From: Lachnospiraceae bacterium | Lineage (GTDB): Bacteria > Bacillota_A > Clostridia > Lachnospirales > Lachnospiraceae | Direction of reading: 5' to 3' | Assembly (NCBI GenBank): GCA_024690425.1 | Contig: JAILCT010000129.1 | Span: 1-40,332 of the forward strand | Length of the DNA stretch: 40,332 nucleotides | Shown here: in pieces, positions 33,598-40,332 of the stretch | How the letters are laid out: each line of letters begins with the position of its first letter | How positions within the stretch are numbered: position 1 is the first letter of the stretch | Made by a program: the position numbers and the translations under genes | Notes under the pieces: generated by a model | Seen by the model: only the letters and a program-made list of their open reading frames with translations | Databases searched by the model: none | What the model was told of the DNA's origin: nothing

Positions 33598-34956
33598 ATG
33601 AAGAGGCTTGTTTTATGTATATCGATGGGGATTATATGTATGGGGTTATGTGCCTGTGATGGAACAGGCTTTGATCCTGCAGCTCTGCAGGAGGCTACGC
33701 AGTCGATCCAGGAAGCTTCCCAAACGATCGAACAGGTGACTGAATCACTTGGAGAGATGGAACAGTATGTAGGGATGATAAGGGATTCGATGCAGCAGGG
33801 TGTTGATTCCACCAATGAATTCATGGACTGGTATGAGAATGAAGCGATACCCGAGAATCCGTGGATCAATCCGCCTATCACCGAGGAAGAGGTCGTAAAT
33901 GCCATCAGGGCCGGTGAAGAAGGCCTGATGGATTATATCGCGCAGAACGTTGACAGCAATTCTTCATATGATGCGCTAAGTGAAGAGGATATGGAATTCT
34001 TCACCGACTATTTTGCCGATGAGAGCGTTAACGGATTCCTCTTAAGCACATATGAGAAGCCCGAAGCATGTGATGCCTCTGAAGCGTTATCGAGATACAC
34101 AGGCATTATCAAGGAGACGGGCAAGAGTGATAAGGATCTGGGAGAAGGAAGGATCAGCAGGAAGAATGCCGATTCGGTTCTTGGAAGCGTGCTCGGTATA
34201 ACGTCTGATGAACTTGATGATCCGCTTGAATTCGTTGAGAGGAAGGATAAGCAGTACTACTATGTCGATGAGATAAAGCCCTGCGAGGATCTGGTATGTG
34301 ACGGCGGGTATTATTACAATAATATGTATGTTGTCTTCATGAGGGAGCGGGATGAGGATGCACCTTATGCTCTTACCGTCCTGTCTAAGGAAGATGACGG
34401 AAGCGTTAAGATCCATGTTAACTTCTGGAGTAAGGACATGGATGATGTGACCGACTGGAGCGGATCCTTTGTAAATGAGCTGTATGATAAGATGCTCAGT
34501 TCCGATCTTAAGGCTGTAATGAGTATTCCGGGACGCGGCGGAGATATAACACTCGGTTCCGCATTGGATGCCGTGGGAGGTCTTAAGGGCAAGGATATAG
34601 ACAAGGCCCTGGAGCTTGTTTCCGGCGAGAAGGATAAGGTCAAGACCTATATTCAGGAATTTGACGGATACGATGTGTATTACAGCAACCTTGATCCGGA
34701 AGCTGTCGGAGAGTTCGTGGTTTCCCAGATCGATGTGACCGAAGGTGACTTTAAGACAGCAGAGGGCATAGGCATCGGAACAGGTATCGACACATTAAAG
34801 GAAACATACGGTGAAGGAATTGAGGCCATGACATCGGGCGGCAGGAAGCAGCTTATGTACGAAATGGGCAAGTATAACATGCTCTTTATGATAGACAAGG
34901 CCGGTAAGGTCAGCGAGATGACAATCTTCCTTGCTGATAATGCCTTTTCCGAATAA
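33598..34956 (+). CDS. Lipoprotein of unknown function
   Basis: The 452-residue product begins with a signal peptide (MKRLVLCISMGIICMG) ending in a lipobox-like LCAC, so residue C20 is probably lipidated and the protein anchored outside the membrane. Next is a Gln/Glu/Ser-rich amphipathic helix (about 27-75). The middle part is acidic and unrecognised, apart from repeated aromatic strands (KQYYYVDEIKP, GGYYYNNMYVVF). The C-terminal part from about residue 380 (GIGIGTGIDTLKETYGEG) resembles a small module seen in clostridial lipoproteins in which a G-x-x-IDTLKETYGE helix precedes beta strands. GGAGGAG precedes ATG 33598. ispF follows 18 bases after its stop, but a functional link is not evident. 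Confidence 0.8.
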   Translation: MKRLVLCISMGIICMGLCACDGTGFDPAALQEATQSIQEASQTIEQVTESLGEMEQYVGMIRDSMQQGVDSTNEFMDWYENEAIPENPWINPPITEEEVVNAIRAGEEGLMDYIAQNVDSNSSYDALSEEDMEFFTDYFADESVNGFLLSTYEKPEACDASEALSRYTGIIKETGKSDKDLGEGRISRKNADSVLGSVLGITSDELDDPLEFVERKDKQYYYVDEIKPCEDLVCDGGYYYNNMYVVFMRERDEDAPYALTVLSKEDDGSVKIHVNFWSKDMDDVTDWSGSFVNELYDKMLSSDLKAVMSIPGRGGDITLGSALDAVGGLKGKDIDKALELVSGEKDKVKTYIQEFDGYDVYYSNLDPEAVGEFVVSQIDVTEGDFKTAEGIGIGTGIDTLKETYGEGIEAMTSGGRKQLMYEMGKYNMLFMIDKAGKVSEMTIFLADNAFSE

Positions 34957-34974
34957 CTGACGGAGACACAGATA

Positions 34975-35520
34975 ATGCGTGTTGGAATGGGATATGATGT
35001 CCACAGGCTTGTAGTGGGCAGGGATCTTATAATAGGGGGAGTGAAGATTCCCTATGAGAAAGGACTATTAGGACATTCGGATGCGGATGTCCTATTGCAT
35101 GCTATCATGGATGCCCTTTTAGGGGCAGCAGCGCTGGGGGATATAGGCAGTCATTTTCCCGATACGGATGAAGCCTACAAGGATGCTGATTCGGTAAGGC
35201 TGCTTGAAGAGGTTGGGAATCTTCTGTATGATAATCACTATATCATAGACAACATAGACGCCACCATAATAGCCCAGAAGCCGAAGATGAGGCCTTATAT
35301 CGATGAAATGCGGGCCGTTATCGCCCGTACGCTTGGGATAGAAGAGAGCCAGGTAAATGTCAAGGCAACGACCGAGGAGGGACTGGGCTTTACCGGATCG
35401 GGTGAAGGGATATCTTCCCAGGCGATATGTATGATAAGCTCGGTGAAGGAACTTGAGAGTTATGGCGTAGTGCCGGTATCCTGTGAAGGATGCGGCGGAT
35501 GCCCGTTAAGGAAAGAATAG
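34975..35520 (+). CDS. ispF: 2-C-methyl-D-erythritol 2,4-cyclodiphosphate synthase
   Basis: IspF carries out the ring-forming step of the MEP isoprenoid pathway. Zinc ligands D8 and H10 (GYDVHR) and H42 ([10 protein letters not shown]) are present, along with [10 protein letters not shown] and the C-terminal [16 protein letters not shown]. The family normally ends near residue 158. This protein has about 20 more residues including C170, C173 and C176 (CEGCGGC), an odd cysteine-rich tail. The stop lies three bases before cysE. The usual partner gene ispD is not adjacent. Confidence 0.96.
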   Translation: MRVGMGYDVHRLVVGRDLIIGGVKIPYEKGLLGHSDADVLLHAIMDALLGAAALGDIGSHFPDTDEAYKDADSVRLLEEVGNLLYDNHYIIDNIDATIIAQKPKMRPYIDEMRAVIARTLGIEESQVNVKATTEEGLGFTGSGEGISSQAICMISSVKELESYGVVPVSCEGCGGCPLRKE

Positions 35521-35523
35521 TAT

Positions 35524-36201
35524 ATGGGATTTATTAAGAACATAAAGGATGAGATTCGGATAATAAGGGAGAGGGATCCGGCCATTCATTCATCAATGGA
35601 AGTCTTCCTGTATCCCAGCTTCAGAGTAATGCTTCATTATAGGCTGGCGCATAAGCTCTACCTAAAGAAGCATTATTTTCTTGCAAGGTATATCTCACAG
35701 AGAGGCGTGAGGAAGACAGGTATCGAGATCCATCCCGGTGCACAGATAGGAAGCGGCTTTTTTATCGACCACGGAAGCGGAGTGATCATAGGAGAGACGA
35801 CGATCATAGGGAATAACGTTACCCTATACCAGGGAGTGACGCTTGGTGGTACAGGCAAGGAGACGGGTAAGCGCCATCCCACCATAGAGGATAATGTTAT
35901 GATATCGGCCGGAGCCAAGATACTGGGGTCATTTACGATTGGAGCCGGATCCAAAATAGGAGCCGGATCGGTAGTTCTTGAGGAGGTACCGCCCAACTGT
36001 ACGGTTGTCGGTGTTCCGGGCCGCATAGTCAAGAGGGAGAATGAAGTCATCCCCAGAGAGAGCATGGACCAGATACATCTGCCCGACCCCATCAAGGAAG
36101 ATATACAGAACCTGCAGCATGCCAACTCGGAACTTACGAACAGGCTGCTTGATATTGAGAGAGAGCTTAAGGCGCTTAAGAAGGAATCCGGTAAGTCCTG
36201 A
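35524..36201 (+). CDS. cysE: Serine O-acetyltransferase
   Basis: CysE acetylates serine to O-acetylserine for cysteine synthesis. The left-handed beta-helix of hexapeptide repeats spans about 65-165 ([23 protein letters not shown] with the catalytic His, [32 protein letters not shown]). The N-terminal helical part is short, as in the EpsC/Firmicutes form. After the helix comes a polar, coiled-coil-like tail (about 180-225). It precedes cysS, so cysteine production and Cys-tRNA charging are linked. Confidence 0.94.
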   Translation: MGFIKNIKDEIRIIRERDPAIHSSMEVFLYPSFRVMLHYRLAHKLYLKKHYFLARYISQRGVRKTGIEIHPGAQIGSGFFIDHGSGVIIGETTIIGNNVTLYQGVTLGGTGKETGKRHPTIEDNVMISAGAKILGSFTIGAGSKIGAGSVVLEEVPPNCTVVGVPGRIVKRENEVIPRESMDQIHLPDPIKEDIQNLQHANSELTNRLLDIERELKALKKESGKS

Positions 36202-36248
36202 CCGGCGCACTGATACAGGGATGAACATGGTTTTATGAGGAGAATATT

Positions 36249-37646
36249 ATGAAGATCTATAATTCGCTTACCAGAAAGATTGAAGAATTTGTACCGAATG
36301 AGCCGGGGAAGGTATCTATGTATACCTGCGGCCCCACTGTCTACCATTTTGCCCATATAGGTAACTTGAGGACCTATATATGCGAGGATGTGCTTGAGAA
36401 GATACTGAGGTTTTCGGGATATGATGTCAAGCGTGTCATGAACATCACAGATGTGGGCCACCTTGCGTCTGATGCCGATACCGGTGAAGACAAGATGTTA
36501 AAGGGAGCCAAGAGAGAGCATAAGAGCGTTATGGAAATAGCGAAGTTCTATACCGATGCCTTCTTTTCGGACTGTGCCAAGCTCAATATCAAGACACCGG
36601 ATGTCGTGGAACCTGCGACCAACTGCATCCCGGAATTCATTCATATGGTGGAAGCCCTGCTCGAGAAGGGTTATGCCTACAAGGCAGGAGAGAACATCTA
36701 TTTCGACACATCAAAGCTTAAGGAGTATTATGTTTTCGGGAATCAGAACGAGGAAGAGCTTATGGTCGGCGTACGTGATGATGTGAGCGAGGACACCAAT
36801 AAGCGCAATAAGAATGATTTTGTATTATGGTTCACCAAGAGCAAGTTCGAAGACCAGGCTCTTAAATGGGACAGTCCGTGGGGAGTGGGTTACCCGGGAT
36901 GGCATATAGAATGCTCATGCATAAGCATGAAACACCTGGGTGATAAGATGGATATCCATTGCGGCGGTATAGACAATATGTTTCCCCATCACACCAATGA
37001 GATAGCACAGTCAGAATCATATCTTGGACATAAATGGTGCAATTACTGGTTCCATGTTCATCATCTGAATGATGAGACGGGTAAGATGAGCAAGAGTAAG
37101 GGAGAATTCCTGACAGTATCCCTGCTTGAGAGCAAGGGATACGATCCGATAGTATACAGGATGTTTGCGCTTCAGTCACACTACCGCAAGCCCCTGACCT
37201 TCTCATATGATACTCTTGATCAGACAGCAGCGACCTATAAGAAGCTCAAGAACAGGATACTGTCCGTAAAGGCGGATGGTCGGGCGGACGAGGCTGCAAT
37301 AAAGGAATGGCATGATAAGTTCGCCGAAGCAGTCGGGAATGACTGCAATACCGCGATGGGCATAACTCTTCTGTATGATGTGCTCAAGTCGGAGTTAAAC
37401 GGTGCGACCAAGCTTAAGGTCATCGAAGACTATGACAGCGTGCTGTCGCTCAATCTTCTTAAAGAAGATGCCGGAGAAGAAGTGGACGATGAGCTCGCCG
37501 CATATGTGGAGGAGATGATCGCACAGCGTACACAGGCCAAGAAGGATAAGGACTACGCAAGGGCGGATGCGATAAGGGATGAACTTGCCGCCAAGGGGAT
37601 AGTCATAAAGGATACAAGAGAGGGAGTAACCTGGAGCAGGGCTTAG
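36249..37646 (+). CDS. cysS: Cysteinyl-tRNA synthetase
   Basis: This is a class I synthetase charging tRNA-Cys. The zinc/Cys site CGPTVYHFAHIGN (28-40) contains the HIGH-type motif HIGN. Further zinc ligands lie in WHIECSC and in the HHTNEIAQSE region, and GKMSKSKG (about 278-285) is the KMSKS loop. The C-terminal helical tRNA-binding region has KDYARADAIRDELAAKGI. 465 residues is normal. GAGGAG seven bases upstream supports ATG 36249. Confidence 0.97.
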   Translation: MKIYNSLTRKIEEFVPNEPGKVSMYTCGPTVYHFAHIGNLRTYICEDVLEKILRFSGYDVKRVMNITDVGHLASDADTGEDKMLKGAKREHKSVMEIAKFYTDAFFSDCAKLNIKTPDVVEPATNCIPEFIHMVEALLEKGYAYKAGENIYFDTSKLKEYYVFGNQNEEELMVGVRDDVSEDTNKRNKNDFVLWFTKSKFEDQALKWDSPWGVGYPGWHIECSCISMKHLGDKMDIHCGGIDNMFPHHTNEIAQSESYLGHKWCNYWFHVHHLNDETGKMSKSKGEFLTVSLLESKGYDPIVYRMFALQSHYRKPLTFSYDTLDQTAATYKKLKNRILSVKADGRADEAAIKEWHDKFAEAVGNDCNTAMGITLLYDVLKSELNGATKLKVIEDYDSVLSLNLLKEDAGEEVDDELAAYVEEMIAQRTQAKKDKDYARADAIRDELAAKGIVIKDTREGVTWSRA

Positions 37647-37647
37647 T

Positions 37648-38088
37648 ATGGATGTAAGCATACTGGAAAACATAAAGGATAAGTTCGAACTTTCGGATAT
37701 AGAAGTCAACGGTTATTCGCCTCTGTCGCTTGCCTTTATAGGTGATTGCGTGTTTGATCTTGTCGTCAAGACCGTTATGGTTGAGAAGGCCAACAGGTCG
37801 GCCAATATCCTCCATCGTAAGACAAGCGCGATCGTTAAGGCCGAGTCCCAGGCAAGGATGGTTTCATGGTTTACCGAAGAGGGCATCTTAAGCGATGAAG
37901 AGCTCGCGATCTATAAAAGAGGACGCAATGCCAAGTCTGCAACAACAGCCAAGAATGCTTCTGTCGGAGACTACAGGAAGGCAACGGGACTTGAAGCTCT
38001 TATAGGATATCTGTACCTTAACAACAGGACTGCCAGGGTTGTTGAGCTTATCAAGACAGGTATGGATCTGTTGGAAGATAAGGTCTGA
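37648..38088 (+). CDS. mrnC: Mini-ribonuclease III
   Basis: MrnC is a dsRNA-binding-domain-free RNase III that trims 23S rRNA precursors. The 146 residues carry the RNase III-like LAFIGDCVFDLVVK (metal-binding Asp), a KRGRNAKSATTAKNASVGDY stretch and the second catalytic helix ATGLEALIGYLYL. It starts one base after the cysS stop, the normal Firmicutes order. Confidence 0.94.
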   Translation: MDVSILENIKDKFELSDIEVNGYSPLSLAFIGDCVFDLVVKTVMVEKANRSANILHRKTSAIVKAESQARMVSWFTEEGILSDEELAIYKRGRNAKSATTAKNASVGDYRKATGLEALIGYLYLNNRTARVVELIKTGMDLLEDKV

Positions 38089-38133
38089 CCGGACTGTACA
38101 ATTTTATGTAAACCATTTCCGGAGAGGAGATCC

Positions 38134-38880
38134 ATGTCATACGAAGAAACATATATAGAAGGAAGAAATGCCGTGCTGGAAGCACTCAGGTCCGGCAGGC
38201 CTATAGATAAGATCTATATACTTGACGGCTGCCATGATGGACCGGTATCGACCATCAGGCGTGAAGCGAGGAAGACAGATGCCATTATCAAGTTTGTAGA
38301 TAAGGAGCGGCTTGACCAGCTGAGCAGTACGGGACACCATCAGGGGGTTATTGCCCAGTCAGCGGCATACGAATATGCCGAGGTTTCGGACATTTTGGAT
38401 AAGGCTAAGGAGAAGGGGGAAGACCCTTTTGTTTTTCTCCTCGATAATATAGTCGATCCCCATAATCTCGGAGCCATAATAAGGACGGCGAACCTTTGCG
38501 GAGCGCATGGGGTCATCATACCGAAGAACCGGGCCGTGGGGCTTACGGCAACGGTGGCGCGTACATCTGCGGGCGCTCTCAATTACACACCTGTAGCCAG
38601 GGTCACCAATCTGGGCAAGACGATAGAAGACCTTAAGAAGGAAGGACTGTGGTTCGTATGTGCGGATATGGGAGGCGAAGTGATGTATAAGCAGAACCTG
38701 ACCGGCCCCATAGGACTTGTTATAGGAGCAGAGGGCGAGGGCGTGTCCAGGCTGGTAAGGGAGAAGTGTGATTATGTGGCATCCATACCCATGAAGGGAG
38801 ATATCGATTCCCTTAACGCTTCGGTTGCCGCCGGAGTCATGGCCTATGAGATAGTAAGGCAGAGGATGAGCGGGGAGTAA
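38134..38880 (+). CDS. rlmB: 23S rRNA (guanosine-2251-2'-O) methyltransferase, TrmH/SpoU family
   Basis: The N-terminal substrate-binding domain (GRNAVLEALRSGRPIDKIY) is followed by a knotted SpoU methyltransferase domain with the three motifs NIVDPHNLGAIIRTA, GLVIGAEGEGVSRL and IPMKGDIDSLNASVAAGVM. The 248-residue length is typical. GGAGAGGAG precedes ATG 38134. The gene sits between mrnC and sigH as in B. subtilis, but yacP is missing. Confidence 0.94.
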   Translation: MSYEETYIEGRNAVLEALRSGRPIDKIYILDGCHDGPVSTIRREARKTDAIIKFVDKERLDQLSSTGHHQGVIAQSAAYEYAEVSDILDKAKEKGEDPFVFLLDNIVDPHNLGAIIRTANLCGAHGVIIPKNRAVGLTATVARTSAGALNYTPVARVTNLGKTIEDLKKEGLWFVCADMGGEVMYKQNLTGPIGLVIGAEGEGVSRLVREKCDYVASIPMKGDIDSLNASVAAGVMAYEIVRQRMSGE

Positions 38881-38883
38881 TTT

Positions 38884-39516
38884 ATGAATCCTGAAAGATA
38901 TGAAGGATTATCGGATGTAGAACTTATAATGAAGTCGCGTGACGGCAACAGTGAGGTTACGGATTATCTCATGGAGAAATATAAGGACCTTGTCAGAAAT
39001 AAGGCAAGGTCTATGTATATTTTGGGGGCTGATAACGATGACCTTATCCAGGAAGGGATGATAGGGCTGTTCAAGGCAGTGCGTGATTATGATGCGGGCC
39101 GTGATGCAAGCTTCTACACCTTTGCCGAGCTGTGCATATCCAGACAGATGTACACCGCGGTCCAGGCTTCCAGACGGCAGAAGCACATACCGCTTAACAA
39201 TTACATCTCCCTGTACGGCAATGTGTCGGATAATGAACGGGACGATGAGAAATATCTCATAGATGCCATCGCACAGTCGGGATCCTTAAGCCCGGAAGAG
39301 ATGATAATCGACAGAGAGAATGTTGAAGGGCTTGAGCAGAAGATAGAAGAGAGCCTGAGTCCGTTTGAGAAACAGGTCCTTGACCTCTATATCACAGGCA
39401 TGTCTTATGTGCAGATAGCCAGGGTGCTGGGCAAGGATGATAAGTCAACAGACAATGCCCTGTCAAGGCTCAAGGTCAAGATAAGAAGAATACTGAAGGA
39501 AGAAGGCAGAAGCTGA
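38884..39516 (+). CDS. sigH: RNA polymerase sigma factor of the SigH family
   Basis: SigH drives transition-state and early sporulation genes in Bacilli and Clostridia. The 210 residues have sigma region 2 (DLVRNKARSMY, then DDLIQEGMIGLFKAVRDYD) and region 4 (LSPFEKQVLDLYITGMSYVQ, then a helix-turn-helix SYVQIARVLGKDDKSTDNA). The position after rlmB is the conserved one. The stop codon lies within the loop of the following terminator. Confidence 0.93.
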   Translation: MNPERYEGLSDVELIMKSRDGNSEVTDYLMEKYKDLVRNKARSMYILGADNDDLIQEGMIGLFKAVRDYDAGRDASFYTFAELCISRQMYTAVQASRRQKHIPLNNYISLYGNVSDNERDDEKYLIDAIAQSGSLSPEEMIIDRENVEGLEQKIEESLSPFEKQVLDLYITGMSYVQIARVLGKDDKSTDNALSRLKVKIRRILKEEGRS

Positions 39517-39531
39517 TCTGCCTTCTTTTTT
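39501..39531 (+). terminator. Intrinsic terminator of the ispF-sigH run
   Basis: A 10-bp perfect stem (39501-39510 with 39517-39526), six-base loop and a six-T tail. The sigH TGA is inside the loop. Confidence 0.92.
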
Positions 39532-39586
39532 GGATATATTTCAGGAATGAAGAAATCTTAATCTTCTGTGAAGGATTTTTTATTTT

Positions 39587-39611
39587 TATAATGACACCTC
39601 CCTGCTATAGT
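39587..39611 (+). promoter_or_regulatory. Promoter region of the sugar-binding protein gene
   Basis: Two -10 candidates exist: TATAAT at 39587-39592, and TATAGT at 39606-39611 preceded by TGC (extended -10). Neither has a good -35, so activation or a strong extended -10 is likely. Confidence 0.45.
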
Positions 39612-39627
39612 GGTAGCTGAAGAGTGA

Positions 39628-39641
39628 GCGACATATGTCGC
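39628..39641. promoter_or_regulatory. Perfect 14-base palindrome in the leader
   Basis: GCGACATATGTCGC is fully self-complementary. It lies between the -10 candidates and the AAGGAGG ribosome site (39651-39657). This is a good operator position for a dimeric repressor of the sugar transporter; alternatively it stabilises the mRNA 5' end. Confidence 0.5.
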
Positions 39642-39664
39642 CGATTTAAAAAGGAGGAAAGAAT

Positions 39665-40332
39665 ATGAAAAAGAAATTACTCAGTGTTATCATGAGCGCA
39701 GCAGTAGTTGCATCACTTCTTGCAGGATGCGGCCAGGCAGCAGCACCCGCAGCTCCCGCAGCAGATGCAGCACCCGCAGCAGACGCAGCTCCCGCAGCAG
39801 ACGCAGGTTCTGATGAAGCAGCAGCTCCCGCAGCATCAGGCGCAGGCAAGAAGGTTGCAGTTGCAATGCCTACCCAGTCATCAGAGAGATGGATGCACGA
39901 CGGTGCAAACATGAAGGAGCAGCTTGAGAAGCTCGGCTACGAAGTTGATCTTCAGTATGCAGAGGATGATGTACAGGCTCAGGTTTCACAGATCGAGAAC
40001 ATGATCGCAGCTGGCGCTAACTGCCTCGTAATCGCAGCTATCGACTCTGACGCTCTTGTAAACGTTGAAGCACAGGCTAAGGATGCAGGCATTCCTGTTA
40101 TCGCTTATGACCGTCTTCTTATGAACACAGATGCTGTTTCTTACTATGCAACATTCGATAACAAGGGTGTTGGTACCAAGATCGGTGAGTACATCGTTGA
40201 GCACTGCGGTGCTACCAAGGATGATCCCAAGACCATCGAGCTTTTCATGGGTTCACCTGATGATAACAACGCTCATATGCTTTACGCAGGTCTTATGGAG
40301 CAGATCCAGCCTTTACTTGATGACGGTTCACT
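39665..40332 (+). CDS. Sugar ABC transporter substrate-binding lipoprotein (partial)
   Basis: The gene runs off the window after 222 codons. A signal peptide ends in the lipobox LAGC (C22 lipidated). An Ala/Pro/Asp linker with three AAPAAD repeats (29-46) follows, then a periplasmic-binding-protein type I fold beginning KKVAVAMPTQSSERWMHDG (about 62-80). Next come NMIAAGANCLVIAAIDSDAL and VIAYDRLLM, typical of ChvE/XylF-type monosaccharide-binding proteins. Codon use (GCA/GCT for Ala, AAG, GTT, few rare codons) and the AAGGAGG site seven bases from ATG 39665 point to very high expression. ATPase and permease genes are expected beyond the window. Confidence 0.92.
   Translation, partial: MKKKLLSVIMSAAVVASLLAGCGQAAAPAAPAADAAPAADAAPAADAGSDEAAAPAASGAGKKVAVAMPTQSSERWMHDGANMKEQLEKLGYEVDLQYAEDDVQAQVSQIENMIAAGANCLVIAAIDSDALVNVEAQAKDAGIPVIAYDRLLMNTDAVSYYATFDNKGVGTKIGEYIVEHCGATKDDPKTIELFMGSPDDNNAHMLYAGLMEQIQPLLDDGS
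39749..39802 (+). repeat. Three tandem 18-base units coding for AAPAAD
   Basis: Three consecutive in-frame units of the form GCA-GCW-CCC-GCA-GCA-GAY encode the flexible linker of the sugar-binding lipoprotein. Differences are silent third-position changes. The unit number could vary among strains. Confidence 0.85.

Noticed and set aside
35470..35520. Frameshift as the cause of the IspF cysteine tail
   Set aside because: The tail is in frame, its codons resemble the rest of the gene, and the next gene starts right after the stop; a real extension is simpler.
38089..38133. Riboswitch or T-box before rlmB, or before the cysE-cysS genes
   Set aside because: The gaps are too short (under 50 bases) to hold such an element, and no T-box sequence was seen.
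1..40332. CRISPR array, prophage or insertion sequence
   Set aside because: No spaced direct repeats, integrase, transposase or structural phage genes were found in the window.

Overview
The window is a gene-dense chromosomal stretch from a low-to-moderate-GC Gram-positive anaerobe, most likely a Lachnospiraceae-type Clostridium. This rests on conserved Firmicutes housekeeping clusters, strong AGGAGG ribosome binding sites, heavy use of AGG (Arg) and ATA (Ile), an elongator tRNA-Met very like that of Bacillus, CGAAC-N4-GTTC type LexA boxes and a SigH-type sigma factor. The genus cannot be fixed by reading alone. There is no sign of phage, insertion sequences or CRISPR, and nearly every gene is on the plus strand.

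Region 1 (1-14265). A tail of a cut gene and a MATE exporter precede a 316-base spacer containing a 17-base perfect dyad. Then comes the classic translation/signalling run priA-def-fmt-rsmB-rlmN-prpC-prkC-rsgA-rpe, mostly with overlapping or abutting genes. It couples replication restart, N-terminal formyl-Met handling, rRNA modification, Ser/Thr signalling by a PASTA kinase, and ribosome assembly. rpe leads into a UbiA-type prenyltransferase resembling polyprenyl-phosphate phosphoribosyltransferases and a HAD phosphatase.

Region 2 (14258-23602). A promoter drives a phosphoribosyltransferase-like gene plus fliW, closed by a strong hairpin. Directly behind the hairpin starts a tight six-gene run: a three-cysteine LarE sulfur transferase, a two-gene minimal SUF system (SmsC/SufC plus SmsB/SufBD), then a MATE transporter fused to an RsbW-like ATPase domain, an ATP-grasp ligase, and a membrane SpoIIE phosphatase that carries its own RsbW-like ATPase domain. 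The last three form the least explained unit and the best candidate for an undescribed system.

Region 3 (23589-33441). rqcH lies on the minus strand, overlapping the spoIIE-type gene tail to tail and facing away from yicC. Next comes yicC-gmk-rpoZ-rimO-pgsA-cinA (shortened), then SOS-controlled recA-recX, then rny, ended by a hairpin shared with a convergent tRNA-Met gene.

Region 4 (33441-40332). A lipoprotein of unknown function, then ispF (with an unusual cysteine tail)-cysE-cysS-mrnC-rlmB-sigH, a clean terminator, and the start of a highly expressed sugar-binding lipoprotein gene that runs off the window.

All identifications are from reading motifs; no database search was run.
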